Assembly: GCF_030563405.1 (NCBI RefSeq)
Contig: NZ_CP130749.1
Location: forward strand, 992,001 to 1,056,000
Source: Vibrio sp. SNU_ST1
GTDB taxonomy: Bacteria; Pseudomonadota; Gammaproteobacteria; Enterobacterales; Vibrionaceae
Length of the DNA: 64,000 bases
Direction of reading: 5' to 3'
Positions within the stretch are counted from its first letter, which is position 1. Every line of letters starts with the position of its first letter. The notes beneath the pieces are model-generated. The model did not search any database and had not been told where the DNA came from. It saw only the letters and a list, made by a program, of their open reading frames with translations. Positions 43,990 through 54,000 of the stretch are shown in pieces. A program made the translations under genes and the position numbers.

Positions 43990-44243
43990 TCGTTATTCTT
44001 ACTATCGCTACCATCCGCAGTTCGACCGACAGCCAACTCTGAAAGACTTGCGCTTTCCTCACCTAAATTTATGGCAATGGGAAGTCGTGACATAGGGCGG
44101 ATATTTTTCAACTCTTCTAATGAGGTCAGGTCTTTTTCGATATTAATCGCTCTATATTGAGGGTTCTGTGCATCCCCAATATTAGGAAAATCGACACCGA
44201 ACAAATAGACATCTGTTGGTAAATACTTAAAGTCATTACTCAT
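43986..44243 (-). pseudogene. N-terminal fragment of the OmpA-type effector (module B remnant)
   Basis: 85 residues. The first ~65 are nearly identical to the start of the 1563-aa protein. After GEESA it jumps to SLSELAVGRTADGSDSKNNE and stops; this tail resembles residues about 119-136 of the full-length protein (LTELAIGAQSNARPIKK), so an internal deletion or a recombination between related effectors produced it. It overlaps lipoprotein B by 8 bp and lipoprotein C by 4 bp. Confidence 0.72.
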
Positions 44244-45471
44244 CGTTTTCTACCTCCAGAAAGCGCCCGTCATTAGCATCGGCATTATATAACACTGGTG
44301 TTATCGTGTTTTGACCAGATTGAATCACCTTCCATGACTGTCGACCTTTTCCGGTCAGTTCATAGCGATAATCATATCCATAACGTTTTATGGTTATTAT
44401 TGCTGCTCCTACCTGGGTTTCTCGGCCATCATTACTAATGTTTACCACCTTATCGTAAACTTTCTTTTCATCGCCTTCCTTAGAAAACGCAAGCCACGTT
44501 CTATCTTCAACGTTTATCAGCACCTTACGATACGAGTTGATTCCCCATACATACTTACCATTAGGGCTGATCGCAATTTGGCGGTAGATACGCTTCTCAA
44601 TATCTACGGAGTCTTCAAACTCTTTTTCAGGTAAAATAGTGTATAAGCGTTTGAGTGTCTTGGCGTCATAAACCCCAACCCCCAAGCCCGCGGCATTGAT
44701 TAACTTACCGTCTACAATGACCGTATTTTCAGACAACGGTGCGTCTACCTCTTCTTTGATTCCTGTCGCGAGTGTGTATTTATAGCGCTTAAAACCGTCG
44801 GAGAAATAGATATAGCTAGAGTCGTCCGCCCAGACTAAATAAGGCTTGGTGCGCGCACTGCCCAGTTTAATGGTCTGCTGCGTTTTTAAGTCAAAGATCG
44901 CTTTTATCAGAGGCTCACCATAACTGTATGCATATGCCACATAACGATTATTGGGTGAGCGACTCATCATAAAGGTCTGTGGCGACGCCGTACTTGGCAT
45001 ATCATCCGTGACTAAACGTAAATCTGTCCCATCAATTTTCACGCTCCAAATTTTGTAACCATTTTCGTAATCATTTACGAGAGGGTCTCGAGAGCTGACA
45101 TTATTCCACCAAAACTGAATTCGAGGTTTGTCATAAGAGCTCACATCAGACAAGTCTTCACTGGGCCACTCTTTTGCTCTGCGAACGGCATAGCCTGGTT
45201 TTACGGGAAGTGTACCTGGGTATTCAGGCTTGGACAGATCTTCAGAGTAAACAATAAAGTTGTGCTCACTTTGCCATTGGCAGCGTGGTCCTGTTACATC
45301 TTTGCGTTCCAATGACGTTGTTTCACCAACATCGTAACAAGCCTTCTGAGCAGTTTTTTTTTCTACGGATTGTGTTGTTGTAACATTCGAAGCTTGATTA
45401 CTTTCTTCACCACAGCCTGTTAATAACATAACTATCGAAAGAAGCGTGATACTTAACGTTGTTAGTTTCAT
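44236..45471 (-). CDS. Lipoprotein with beta-propeller-like repeats, copy B
   Basis: 411 residues from ATG 45471, one base after the 572-aa gene; an ATG at 45495 is in frame but would hide the signal peptide MKLTTLSITLLSIVMLLTGC. Nearly identical to copy A over residues 1-320. The C-terminal part differs most: VVNISNDGRETQVGAAIITIKRYGYDYRYELTGKGRQSWKV here against VDNISNNGNETQSGTALIMINRYGPGFRYKMNGEGVQGWKV in A. The last 20 residues agree again. It is followed by only a fragment of its effector. Confidence 0.72.
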   Translation of the reverse strand: MKLTTLSITLLSIVMLLTGCGEESNQASNVTTTQSVEKKTAQKACYDVGETTSLERKDVTGPRCQWQSEHNFIVYSEDLSKPEYPGTLPVKPGYAVRRAKEWPSEDLSDVSSYDKPRIQFWWNNVSSRDPLVNDYENGYKIWSVKIDGTDLRLVTDDMPSTASPQTFMMSRSPNNRYVAYAYSYGEPLIKAIFDLKTQQTIKLGSARTKPYLVWADDSSYIYFSDGFKRYKYTLATGIKEEVDAPLSENTVIVDGKLINAAGLGVGVYDAKTLKRLYTILPEKEFEDSVDIEKRIYRQIAISPNGKYVWGINSYRKVLINVEDRTWLAFSKEGDEKKVYDKVVNISNDGRETQVGAAIITIKRYGYDYRYELTGKGRQSWKVIQSGQNTITPVLYNADANDGRFLEVENDE

Positions 45472-45472
45472 T

Positions 45473-47191
45473 TTATAATAGTTCCGTGAGTTCAATGTCT
45501 TGATAAATTACTGACATTAATACCGTTTTATCTGAGTTATGAGATCGACAATGACGGGTTAGATTAACCCTTTTAACTTCTGGTAACCAACCACTAAACA
45601 CGACTTCTTTACAATATTGATCCACAAACTCAGCCTCGCGCAAAAAAATCTTTTGGCTCCATGTTTCATCAACACACGTCAGTTGAAAAAAATCATCCGG
45701 TTGATCGCACTGAGGGTTACTTTTATACGTGATTACAATGCCTTCACTTGGTGAGTTAACAACAGCGGCAGCAACACCTTGCTCGTTTTGGCTGATGATA
45801 TTGTAATCTGATTTGCTTGGCGCTTGAGTATCTAGATTCGGCAGCGAAATCACAGGTTCGGAGCTCGCATCAAAGTTGTGAGCGGAAGAATAATCACTGA
45901 GGTTAACTTTAACCGCTTTTTCATTCTTCCCACTCTTTAATTCATTGAGTTGCTGAGTATTGAGCTGAGCCCGAGAATAATAAAGGGCAATATCACTTTG
46001 TACGCTACCGTTTATTTTGTATGGAAGCCAAATATGAGGCAAAGGAACACCAAGTGGCTCTCTCTTTGTTTTACTTCCAGCCTTAAATGGACTCAATTCG
46101 GTTTGAAGTAATTCTGTGTATGTTTCGCCTTCGTTAGGCCAATCAGCGACCACTACCTCAACTTCTTCTGCAGTAAGACCAAAAACACGGGCGCAAGCAT
46201 ATTCGTCCAACACACCCTCATAGACTTTTTTACCGTCTTGGTACAACTGAAATGCTTCCCCTGACAGAAATGCCTCGGAGTCTTCATCATATAAGCTAAT
46301 ATCGACCGATCTTTGAGGCGAGGACTTAGTGCTTTGGTAGAGTGATAGATCGACATCAGAAAAGCGTCCGTCGTTTTGAACTTGGATTTCTCGCCAAACT
46401 TTTGATTGCCAAACGACATTAATATAACCGCGATCAATAGATACATACCCTGAATCACTCTTATGGACTGGAACTACAGGCACCAACACGTTATCCCATT
46501 CATCCATCTGAGCTTCTTTATTAACGGGTTGCAGGTCTTCAGCAAGTTTAAGCAAGATTGGCTGAGGCTGGTCGGTACAAGGGATTTTGATATAGAGCGT
46601 CTTACCCTCAGCTTTGAGATCTTTAAAGGTCGCTAGGCTACGGTGTTTGTTTTCTGTGTCGGCCTTTCCTACGGTAACTTTTTCTTTTTGACCGTCCGTT
46701 TTACCTAACATCAAACATGCCGCATTGCTAGACCACTGCCCGGCAAACTCGACAACGATTTTATGCTCTGGGGAAGGTTCAACCGGCGAGAAGTTATAGT
46801 GACGTGCCAAAGGTACATCATCGACAACTTGCTTGTAGTTGGCTTTGTGAACGCGCTCTGAACTGCTATTACTCACCCTATCAACATGTATCTTCAGTTT
46901 AGGGAAGCTTGCTAGCTGTTTACTGGTTAATGGACTACGTCGCACATTGAAAGAAAGGCAAACCCAGTTTGCTTTTACGAGTTCTACTCGAGTCGCATTG
47001 AGCAGGCTGTGGACATTTTTTTTAGCCGACACAGTAATCTGCTGAAGCAGGTTACTTGGTAATTGAGCCAAGATATCTTTAGGGGTGCGCGCACGCGAAA
47101 ATAGCCCGATACACTCATCTGGTGTTAAGACATATTGAAGGTCGTTCGTACTGAGGGACGAACTAGATATAAATTTGCAAACTAAGTGCAT
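45473..47191 (-). CDS. 572-aa protein of unknown family, copy B
   Basis: 572 residues from ATG 47191, with the same GGAG ribosome-binding site as copy A. Identical to copy A over long stretches. Substitutions cluster at about 165-275 (for example KVTVGKADTENKHRS against KVTVAISDLANKHRS, and RGYINVVWQSKVWREIQVQ against RGYVYVVWQSEVWREIQIQ). The open frame is intact, although its module no longer has a full-length effector, so it is either recent or still useful. Confidence 0.7.
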   Translation of the reverse strand: MHLVCKFISSSSLSTNDLQYVLTPDECIGLFSRARTPKDILAQLPSNLLQQITVSAKKNVHSLLNATRVELVKANWVCLSFNVRRSPLTSKQLASFPKLKIHVDRVSNSSSERVHKANYKQVVDDVPLARHYNFSPVEPSPEHKIVVEFAGQWSSNAACLMLGKTDGQKEKVTVGKADTENKHRSLATFKDLKAEGKTLYIKIPCTDQPQPILLKLAEDLQPVNKEAQMDEWDNVLVPVVPVHKSDSGYVSIDRGYINVVWQSKVWREIQVQNDGRFSDVDLSLYQSTKSSPQRSVDISLYDEDSEAFLSGEAFQLYQDGKKVYEGVLDEYACARVFGLTAEEVEVVVADWPNEGETYTELLQTELSPFKAGSKTKREPLGVPLPHIWLPYKINGSVQSDIALYYSRAQLNTQQLNELKSGKNEKAVKVNLSDYSSAHNFDASSEPVISLPNLDTQAPSKSDYNIISQNEQGVAAAVVNSPSEGIVITYKSNPQCDQPDDFFQLTCVDETWSQKIFLREAEFVDQYCKEVVFSGWLPEVKRVNLTRHCRSHNSDKTVLMSVIYQDIELTELL

Positions 47192-47275
47192 TTGGATTCT
47201 CCACAACCTACAGGTATCAATAGTTGCGGTGATAGTTAAGCTGATAAGACTTAAAAAAACGATTTGGTTAAAGAA

Positions 47276-47304
47276 ATTCTACGCGGAATAATTATAAATT
47301 TCAA
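47276..47304 (-). promoter_or_regulatory. Sigma-70-type promoter of effector module B
   Basis: Same TTGAAA-N17-TAGAAT arrangement as copy A, with one base change in the spacer. Module B is therefore probably still transcribed. Confidence 0.55.
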
Positions 47305-47541
47305 CAAATTAGAAATGATAACACCCCAGACTAAAACACTAGCAAAACAGTCAATTAAACAGGAAAAATAGTCAATTTAACTAGCAAGCTAAAGGAGCAG
47401 ATAATTACGCATCAACATCACGTAACATTCGTTGCAACACGTTAAAGTCAATGCCAACAAAACCGGAAATACGTATCTAGTGGCGACATATCTTCGAGTT
47501 AGACAGCTTGTATAAAGCATTATGTATTGATAATAAAAGAG

Positions 47542-47567
47542 TAAAAAAAGTGGGAATAAATTCCCAC
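47542..47567 (-). terminator. Minus-strand intrinsic terminator in the spacer
   Basis: An eight-pair stem GTGGGAAT / ATTCCCAC is followed on the minus strand by seven T residues. It would end a transcript that starts somewhere between 47570 and 47970, where no protein-coding gene is seen on that strand, or it would shield module B from read-through. Confidence 0.65.
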
Positions 47568-47718
47568 ACAAACACAGCTAATAGACAACATGTTTTAATA
47601 AACAAATTAGCTAAAAATAGGGGGTAAAATAATTACCCAAAGCAGAACACCACACTAATTACAAAGTGTGATGTGGCTACTATATAGAGTCCCCATCTAT
47701 TATCAAGATGGTACTTTT

Positions 47719-47835
47719 ATGGGGCTCACATCAAAAAACACTATGCAAAATATCGATAAAATCAGCATTTTGATCACATCACTAGTTATAATAATTATCT
47801 TAGTTAAATTTCACCTAAATAATGAATTAATTTGA
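47719..47835 (+). CDS. Possible 38-residue single-span membrane peptide
   Basis: ATG 47719 to TGA 47835 encodes a polar N-terminus (MGLTSKNTMQNIDK), one hydrophobic helix (ISILITSLVIIIILVKF) and a short polar tail. The start codon lies inside an inverted repeat: upstream GAGTCCCCAT (47687-47696) can pair with ATGGGGCTC (47719-47727), which would hide the start. Size, single membrane helix and a blocked start are traits of type I toxin peptides. There is no good ribosome-binding site, and AT-rich DNA gives such frames by chance. An internal ATG at 47743 is another possible start. Confidence 0.3.
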   Translation: MGLTSKNTMQNIDKISILITSLVIIIILVKFHLNNELI

Positions 47836-47971
47836 AAGAAAATATTTCAATAAAAATAGACATTAATTAAAAACAACATTCACACTGAACATTATATCGA
47901 TATTTGTGGGAAAATTAGAGGCGATAGGGATATCGTACACTTCAATATTTATAGCCTGAGATATGTGTATA

Positions 47972-48002
47972 AAAAAGGTCTGCTCAACGGGCAGACCTTT
48001 TT
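47972..48002. terminator. Terminator downstream of the giant lipoprotein gene
   Basis: A twelve-pair stem (AAAAAGGTCTGC / GCAGACCTTTTT) with a seven-base loop. It lies 26 bp after the stop at 48028, with a T run on the minus strand. Confidence 0.92.
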
Positions 48003-48027
48003 CTCATTTCTTGTATAACGATTGGCG

Positions 48028-51000
48028 CTATGCTGCGAATTTTTTATTACAGTCTAACTCAAAAGTTTGATGAAATAGGTTTGGTTTAATAACCGCCGCG
48101 GATCTCACGCCCTTATTCAGAGTAAAAACCGATTCAATCACAGCTGCTTCAGCTCCTATCGCTTGATGCGTTGGGTTAAACGTCGCACTCGTTAACGTCG
48201 GCGCAGCTTGCGCGAGCGTAAAGTTTGCGCTTTCGGTGACTTGCACGCCTGAAGCGTTGGTGCCCTTCACAATGACGGTGTAAGTGCCGTTCGGTTGATC
48301 GCTGATGTCAACGGTACTGCTATTCCAAGCCCCACCGTTGGCGACAGTCGCAGAGCCACTTTTCAGCACCGCATCATTGCCCTGCGCTTTCACTTCTAGG
48401 CTAAGTCCTTGACCATCAAAACGCGTCGATGTGCCTGAGAAGGCCAATTTCACGGCATTGCTGCCATCCACACTGCTCACTGGCGTGATGACCAACGTTG
48501 GCGTGATAGGCAGAGAATGTGTGCTGTCTTGCGCACCCAAATTACCCGATAAGTCTTGGTAATCTTTCACCACCAAATCAACATTCAGATCAGACGACGC
48601 TGGGACCAATACATCCCCTGTCCACACGCGGGCATCCACACTCTTCGCCAGCGAGATGACCGTGCCTCCTAATTCTGCACTGGCCGCTTGCAACGCTTTA
48701 TCGAACTTAAGGCTAACCGATACGCTTTGACCTATCGCTTGGTGCGTTGGGTTAAACGTCGCGCTCGTTAACGTCGGCATGGCTTGCGCAAGCGTAAAAC
48801 TTGCGCTTTCGGTGACTTGCACGCCTGAGGCGTTGGTGCCCGTCACAATGACGCTGTAGGTGCCGTTCGGTTGATCGCTGATGTCAACAGTACTGCTGCT
48901 CCAAGCCCCACCGTTGGCGACTGTCGCCGAACCACTTTTCAGCACCGCATCATTGCCCTGCGCTTTCACTTCTAGGCTAAGTCCTTGGCCATCAAAACGC
49001 GTCGATGTGCCTGAAAATACTAAGCTAGTGGCGTTACTGCCGTCCACGCTGCTCACTGGCGTGATGACCAACGTTGGCGTTATAGGCAGAGAATGTGTGC
49101 TGTCTTGCGCACCCACATTACCCGATAAGTCTTGGTAATTTTTCACCACCAAATCAACATTCAGATCAGACGACGCAGGAACCAATACATCCCCTGTCCA
49201 CACGCGGGCATCCGCGCTTTTCGTCAGCGAGATGACAGTGCCACCTAATTCAGCACTGGCCGCTTGCAACGCTTTATCGAATTTAAGGCTGACCGATACG
49301 CTTTGACCTATCGCTTGGTGCGTTGGGTTAAACGTCGCTCTCGTTAACGTCGGCGCTGCTTGCGCGAGCGTAAAGTTTGCGCTTTCGGTGACTTGCACGC
49401 CTGAAGCGTTGGTGCCTGTCACAATCACGCTGTAAGTGCCGTTCGGTTGATCGCTGATGTCAACGGTACTGCTGCTCCAAGCCCCACCATTGGCGACAGT
49501 CGCCGAGCCACTTTTCAGCACCGCATCACTGCCCTGCGCTTTCACTTCTAGGCTAAGTCCTTGGCCATCAAAACGCGTCGATGTGCCTGAAAATACCAAG
49601 CTAGTGGCGTTACTGCCGTCCACGCTGCCTACAGGGGTGATCTCTAACGTTGGCGTAATAGGCAAAGAATGTGTGCTGTCTTGCGCACCCAAATTACCCG
49701 ATAAGTCTTGGTAATCTTTCACCACCAAATCAACATTCAGATCAGACGACGCAGGAACCAATACATCCCCTGTCCACACGCGGACATCCGCGCTTTTCGT
49801 CAGCGAGATGACAGTGCCACCTAATTCAGCACTGGCCGCTTGCAACGCTTTATCGAACTTAAGGCTGATCGATACACTTTGACCTATCGCTTGGTGCGTT
49901 GGATTAAACGTCGCGCTCGTTAACGTCGGCATGGCTTGCGCAAGCGTAAAACTTGCGCTTTCGGTGACTTGCACGCCTGAGGCGTTGGTGCCCGTCACAA
50001 TCACGCTGTAAGTGCCGTTCGGTTGATCGCTGATGTCAACGGTACTGCTGCTCCAAGCCCCACCATTGGCGACAGTCGCCGAGCCACTTTTCAGCACCGC
50101 ATCATTGCCCTGCGCTTTCACTTCTAGGCTAAGTCCTTGGCCATCAAAACGCGTCGATGTGCCTGAGAAGGCCAAGTTCGCGGCATTGCTGCCATCCACG
50201 CTGCTCACTGGCGTGATGACCAACGTTGGCGTAATAGGCAAAGAATGTGTGCTGTCTTGCGCACCCAAATTACCCACTAGATCTTTGTATTTCTCTACAA
50301 TCAAAGCCACGCTTAATTCATTAGTATCAGGTACTTGAACGTTGCCCTTCCAAACTTTCTTATCAGCCGTAGCAGTGAGTGAGTTGATTTGATTTCCACC
50401 CAGCATAGCCGCTACTTCTTGTAATTCCTTATCAAATTCAAGGGCTACTTGTACATCTTTGCCTACTTGCTGATGCATTGGATCAAATGTCACGTTAGAC
50501 AGGGTTGGCAACACACCCTCAACCCCTAAAACCAAACTATCCCCTGTACCGGGGATAGTGTTTACACTTTGATAGCTATCATCATCTACCCGTATCGTAA
50601 TGGTTTTGTTCTGTTTTATTGGAGTTATGTAGTCAACAGTCCAAGTTATATTGTCTGTCGTTCTCCAAGAAGCCTGCTTCAAAATCCCGGTATCGTTGCC
50701 ATCACTGGCGTTCACTTTCAAATCCAAAAATTCAAAATTGTTAACCTCTTCGGTAAAGGTAAACAATAGTGGAATTTCAACGCCACCAGCTAATGGCATT
50801 GACGCGGTTGTCGATATCGCGAGTGCTGGAATGCTTGCGGCTGCTACTTTCTGATCTATTAATTTATCAACTTTATGACCAACTAAATCTACCGCTGTTA
50901 CTTTTAGCGAGTAGTTGCCCGGTGATAACAGATAACGTATCAAGTATGGGTCACCGTCATTGGCGGGTTTTACTATCGACTGAGGATTAACAAGGATACC

Positions 51001-54000
51001 CGTCCCATTATCTGCAGTCGAAGCGACACTACTTATGTTCTTATCTGAAAGGTATGCTCTAACATTCACATAATATTGACCGTTCACAGGAGTCATCGAA
51101 TCCTGACGACCAGTTATACTTGTGATAACTGGTGCTTGGTAATCAACAATCGATTCAACCCCTTGAGCATTGTAACTTCGATTGAACATGTCAAAATCAG
51201 TGATGGTCCGCCCTATAGAGTCAGTCACCGTTACTTTGTACTTATACGGTAATTGGTCATCAACGCCAAAAGTCATAGTGTCTGAGCCTTTAGCAGACAC
51301 TATTTTTCCAGTAAAGCTAATCGTGCTACCTGAATTAGGAATCAAATCGATAGAATAGTGCGAAGCCTTTACGTTCGCCCCCTCATTAGACGTAATGTTG
51401 AATACCTGGCTGTTATTGGTAAAAACAAGCTTGCCTCCTTGCAAGCTTGATATTCTATCAAAAGCCACTCCAATGGTTGGGGTACTTATATCTATATCGA
51501 TTGTCTTGTTTTGAGCCCAACCAACATTATCCGTTGCTTCGACATTGACTCGAATTGAGTTTACTCCTTGTAAGTCAGTTTTTGGAAGCTCAAAATAGAG
51601 GTGTGAGCTGTCGCCAACGTCATCTTTATCGAAAACATGCTTAGGATTAATCACTGTATACTTAACGCTTGCCAAACCACTGCCATCATCCCAAGCAGAA
51701 AATTGAAATCTAATCAGGTTCGCATTATCAGGAGATTGGCTAAGAGTTACAGATCCATCAATATTTGGCTTACTATTATCTACCATTACACTGACTTCAT
51801 CACTTTTTGACTCACCCCATACATCAATGACTTGAATTCGTGGCTTGATGCTCTGCCCATCAAGCTTATCATCTAATGGAGCGATAAATGTGGAGCAAAA
51901 ATAACCATTGGCACACGTTGTAAAAGGATAAAATTTTTCCGGGTGATCATTTAAACTGTACGCAGTACCGTACAAGTTCGCGACGACATTTTCAAGATCA
52001 GAATTTTTCCTAACCTTGACCTTAAAGTTCATTTCAAGCGTCTCACCTCGAATAATAGAATCTGCAGTAGGACTGCTAATTATGACATCCAAATCACCTT
52101 GGGCTGGAAGCAATAATTCTAAAGCATGGTCCGAACCTAAATTTCCAGCAGAGTCAGATAAATTCTTAATAGTGTATAAATGTCGTAACGCCCCCGGAGG
52201 AAGAATGTCAGCATACAGCTCTGTATACGTGCACGTCGTTACGTCTGACACTGTACTACAGCTCTTTGGTTCAAAAGGTATATTTAAACGATTTCTCACC
52301 AATAAAGGCTTGTTACCATCAATAATATTTACACCAGAAAGATTGTCTTTAAAGCTCAAAGTCAAACTTAACATCTTCTCGCCTTTAGCGTTTAGGCCAA
52401 CATCATTACCTGTAAATTGATATGTGTTTTGTTCAACCAAAGGCGCTTCGATATCCATCATATTAAAGCTGAATTTACTTACGGTTTCAGTGCCATTTGT
52501 TCCGACTGTTTTTGCTATCAAAACAACAGGAGAAACCGACATATTCACATTCGTTTTGACACCACATTTATAGCTCTCTTGTGGGTTAGTAATAACTCCT
52601 GAATAAGCATTGTTTGAGCCATCATTAGGCACCCCGTCAGAGGTGTAATTTTCTCTAACCCAACATTCTAGTTTTTTTGCTTTCACATTCCCTACAGGTG
52701 CGAATTCAACATTTAAGGTATCCCCCGCAATATGACTTTGAAAATCATTTGGCTTAGCGATTGAAAGCACTACACCCTGACGTTGAACATTGATACTTTC
52801 TGATCTTTCAGATGTAGGTCTATCTTGGCCTGAATTATAACGAACGTTGTTATAAACTTTGAATCTCAGCTCATAACTCCCGTCATTTGATAACTCAGCG
52901 GATGTTAATCTAGCTTGCCAGAGTCCGTCCTTCTGAGAAAATGAAATTTTGTTGGATTGCTCACCATATTGGTAAGTACCCTCCACCAACGGTATCCCGC
53001 TTTGATCTTCAGCATCAATAGTGATAATGACTGGATCATTACGAGTAATTTGGTTCCCTCCACCAGAGGAAATTGGTGTCCCATCTTCATATGTAAAGGT
53101 TACCGAATGAATTGTTGGTTCAGAATTCTGAACTTTAACCGCATAATCGACGCTTGTCGTATTCCCCCTAACATCCGAGCCAGCTAACCTTATTGTGCGA
53201 ACGGCGCTATCGCCATCATTTTGGCCACCTAAAGGAACCTTCATATCTTCACCGACCGAGGTACTTGCATCAGAGGCGTTCTCTTTAAAGGTCCAATACT
53301 CTAATGTTGCTTTATTAACACCGTCAGTTGAAGCTGTTCCTCTACCATTTAAATCTTGTGCAGATAGATTGAATATATAGCCCCCCACATAATAGCTGTC
53401 AGGATCAAATGCATTAAGTTTTAGCGATGGCCCTTCACGATCCAACAAAATAGCTTTCATTTCCGTTTCAGATTCGAACCCATATTCGTCTACAGCTTTA
53501 AGATACAAATTCGCCTTGTTATCGTCGCCAATAACAATGTTCCTACTTAGATTTTCTGCAATTTCAATGTCAAACGGTTGCGTTGGATTTTTAGGGACAA
53601 TTGAACGTATAGCGGCACCTTGACCTTGCTGCCAGAGCTCAACCTTAGATACGTCGGAATCATCAGATATAGAGTTGAGCTTCACAGTAAAGTGGGAACC
53701 AAGAACATAACTTTCACCAGAGTTGTTATCTACCACCCATGGTTCAGCTAATTCGATTACAGGCCCCTTGTTGTCAACTTGAAACTCGAATTCACCGTTA
53801 TTTGTACCCGATGGATAAGAGCTGTCTGTTGCTGTTACGTAGAATACGTTTTTCTCATTATATTTGAATGCATCTGCCACCAACCTAACTTCTACGTTAG
53901 GTTGTGTACCTAATAAATAAGGTTCTGCACTCACCGCAGGTTCTGTTTCGTAATGTTGTAAAGTGAAGCGTCTCCCAGACTCTCGCTTCATATCCACTTC

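Larger units (their letters stand above)
44050..47416. repeat. 3.4-kb direct repeat, copy B
   Basis: Second copy of the segment at 39136-42501. It contains the promoter, the 572-aa gene, the lipoprotein gene and the first codons of the effector. The two copies are in the same orientation, about 4.9 kb apart start to start. Homologous recombination between them would delete modules B and C. Confidence 0.9.
47417..47971. other. Gene-poor spacer with several hairpins
   Basis: About 550 bp between the end of direct repeat B and the terminator of the giant lipoprotein gene. No clear conserved gene. It holds a terminator-like hairpin (47542-47567), further inverted repeats (CACACT/AGTGTG at 47651-47670; GGGTAA/TTACCC near 47624-47640) and one possible small membrane peptide (47719-47835). 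Just outside the repeat, the minus strand encodes a short protein-like tail ending VLQRMLRDVDA and a stop. This is probably the decayed 3' end of another gene. Confidence 0.5.

Noticed and set aside
47389..47571. 60-codon minus-strand frame with hydrophobic, Cys-rich content
   Set aside because: Begins with TTG inside a terminator hairpin, has no ribosome-binding site, and runs into the direct repeat; a different frame of the same DNA looks more protein-like.
48881..50338. Three nearly identical plus-strand open frames of 85-101 codons at 576-bp spacing
   Set aside because: They are antisense shadows of the tandem repeats in the giant lipoprotein gene; they recur only because the coding strand repeats.
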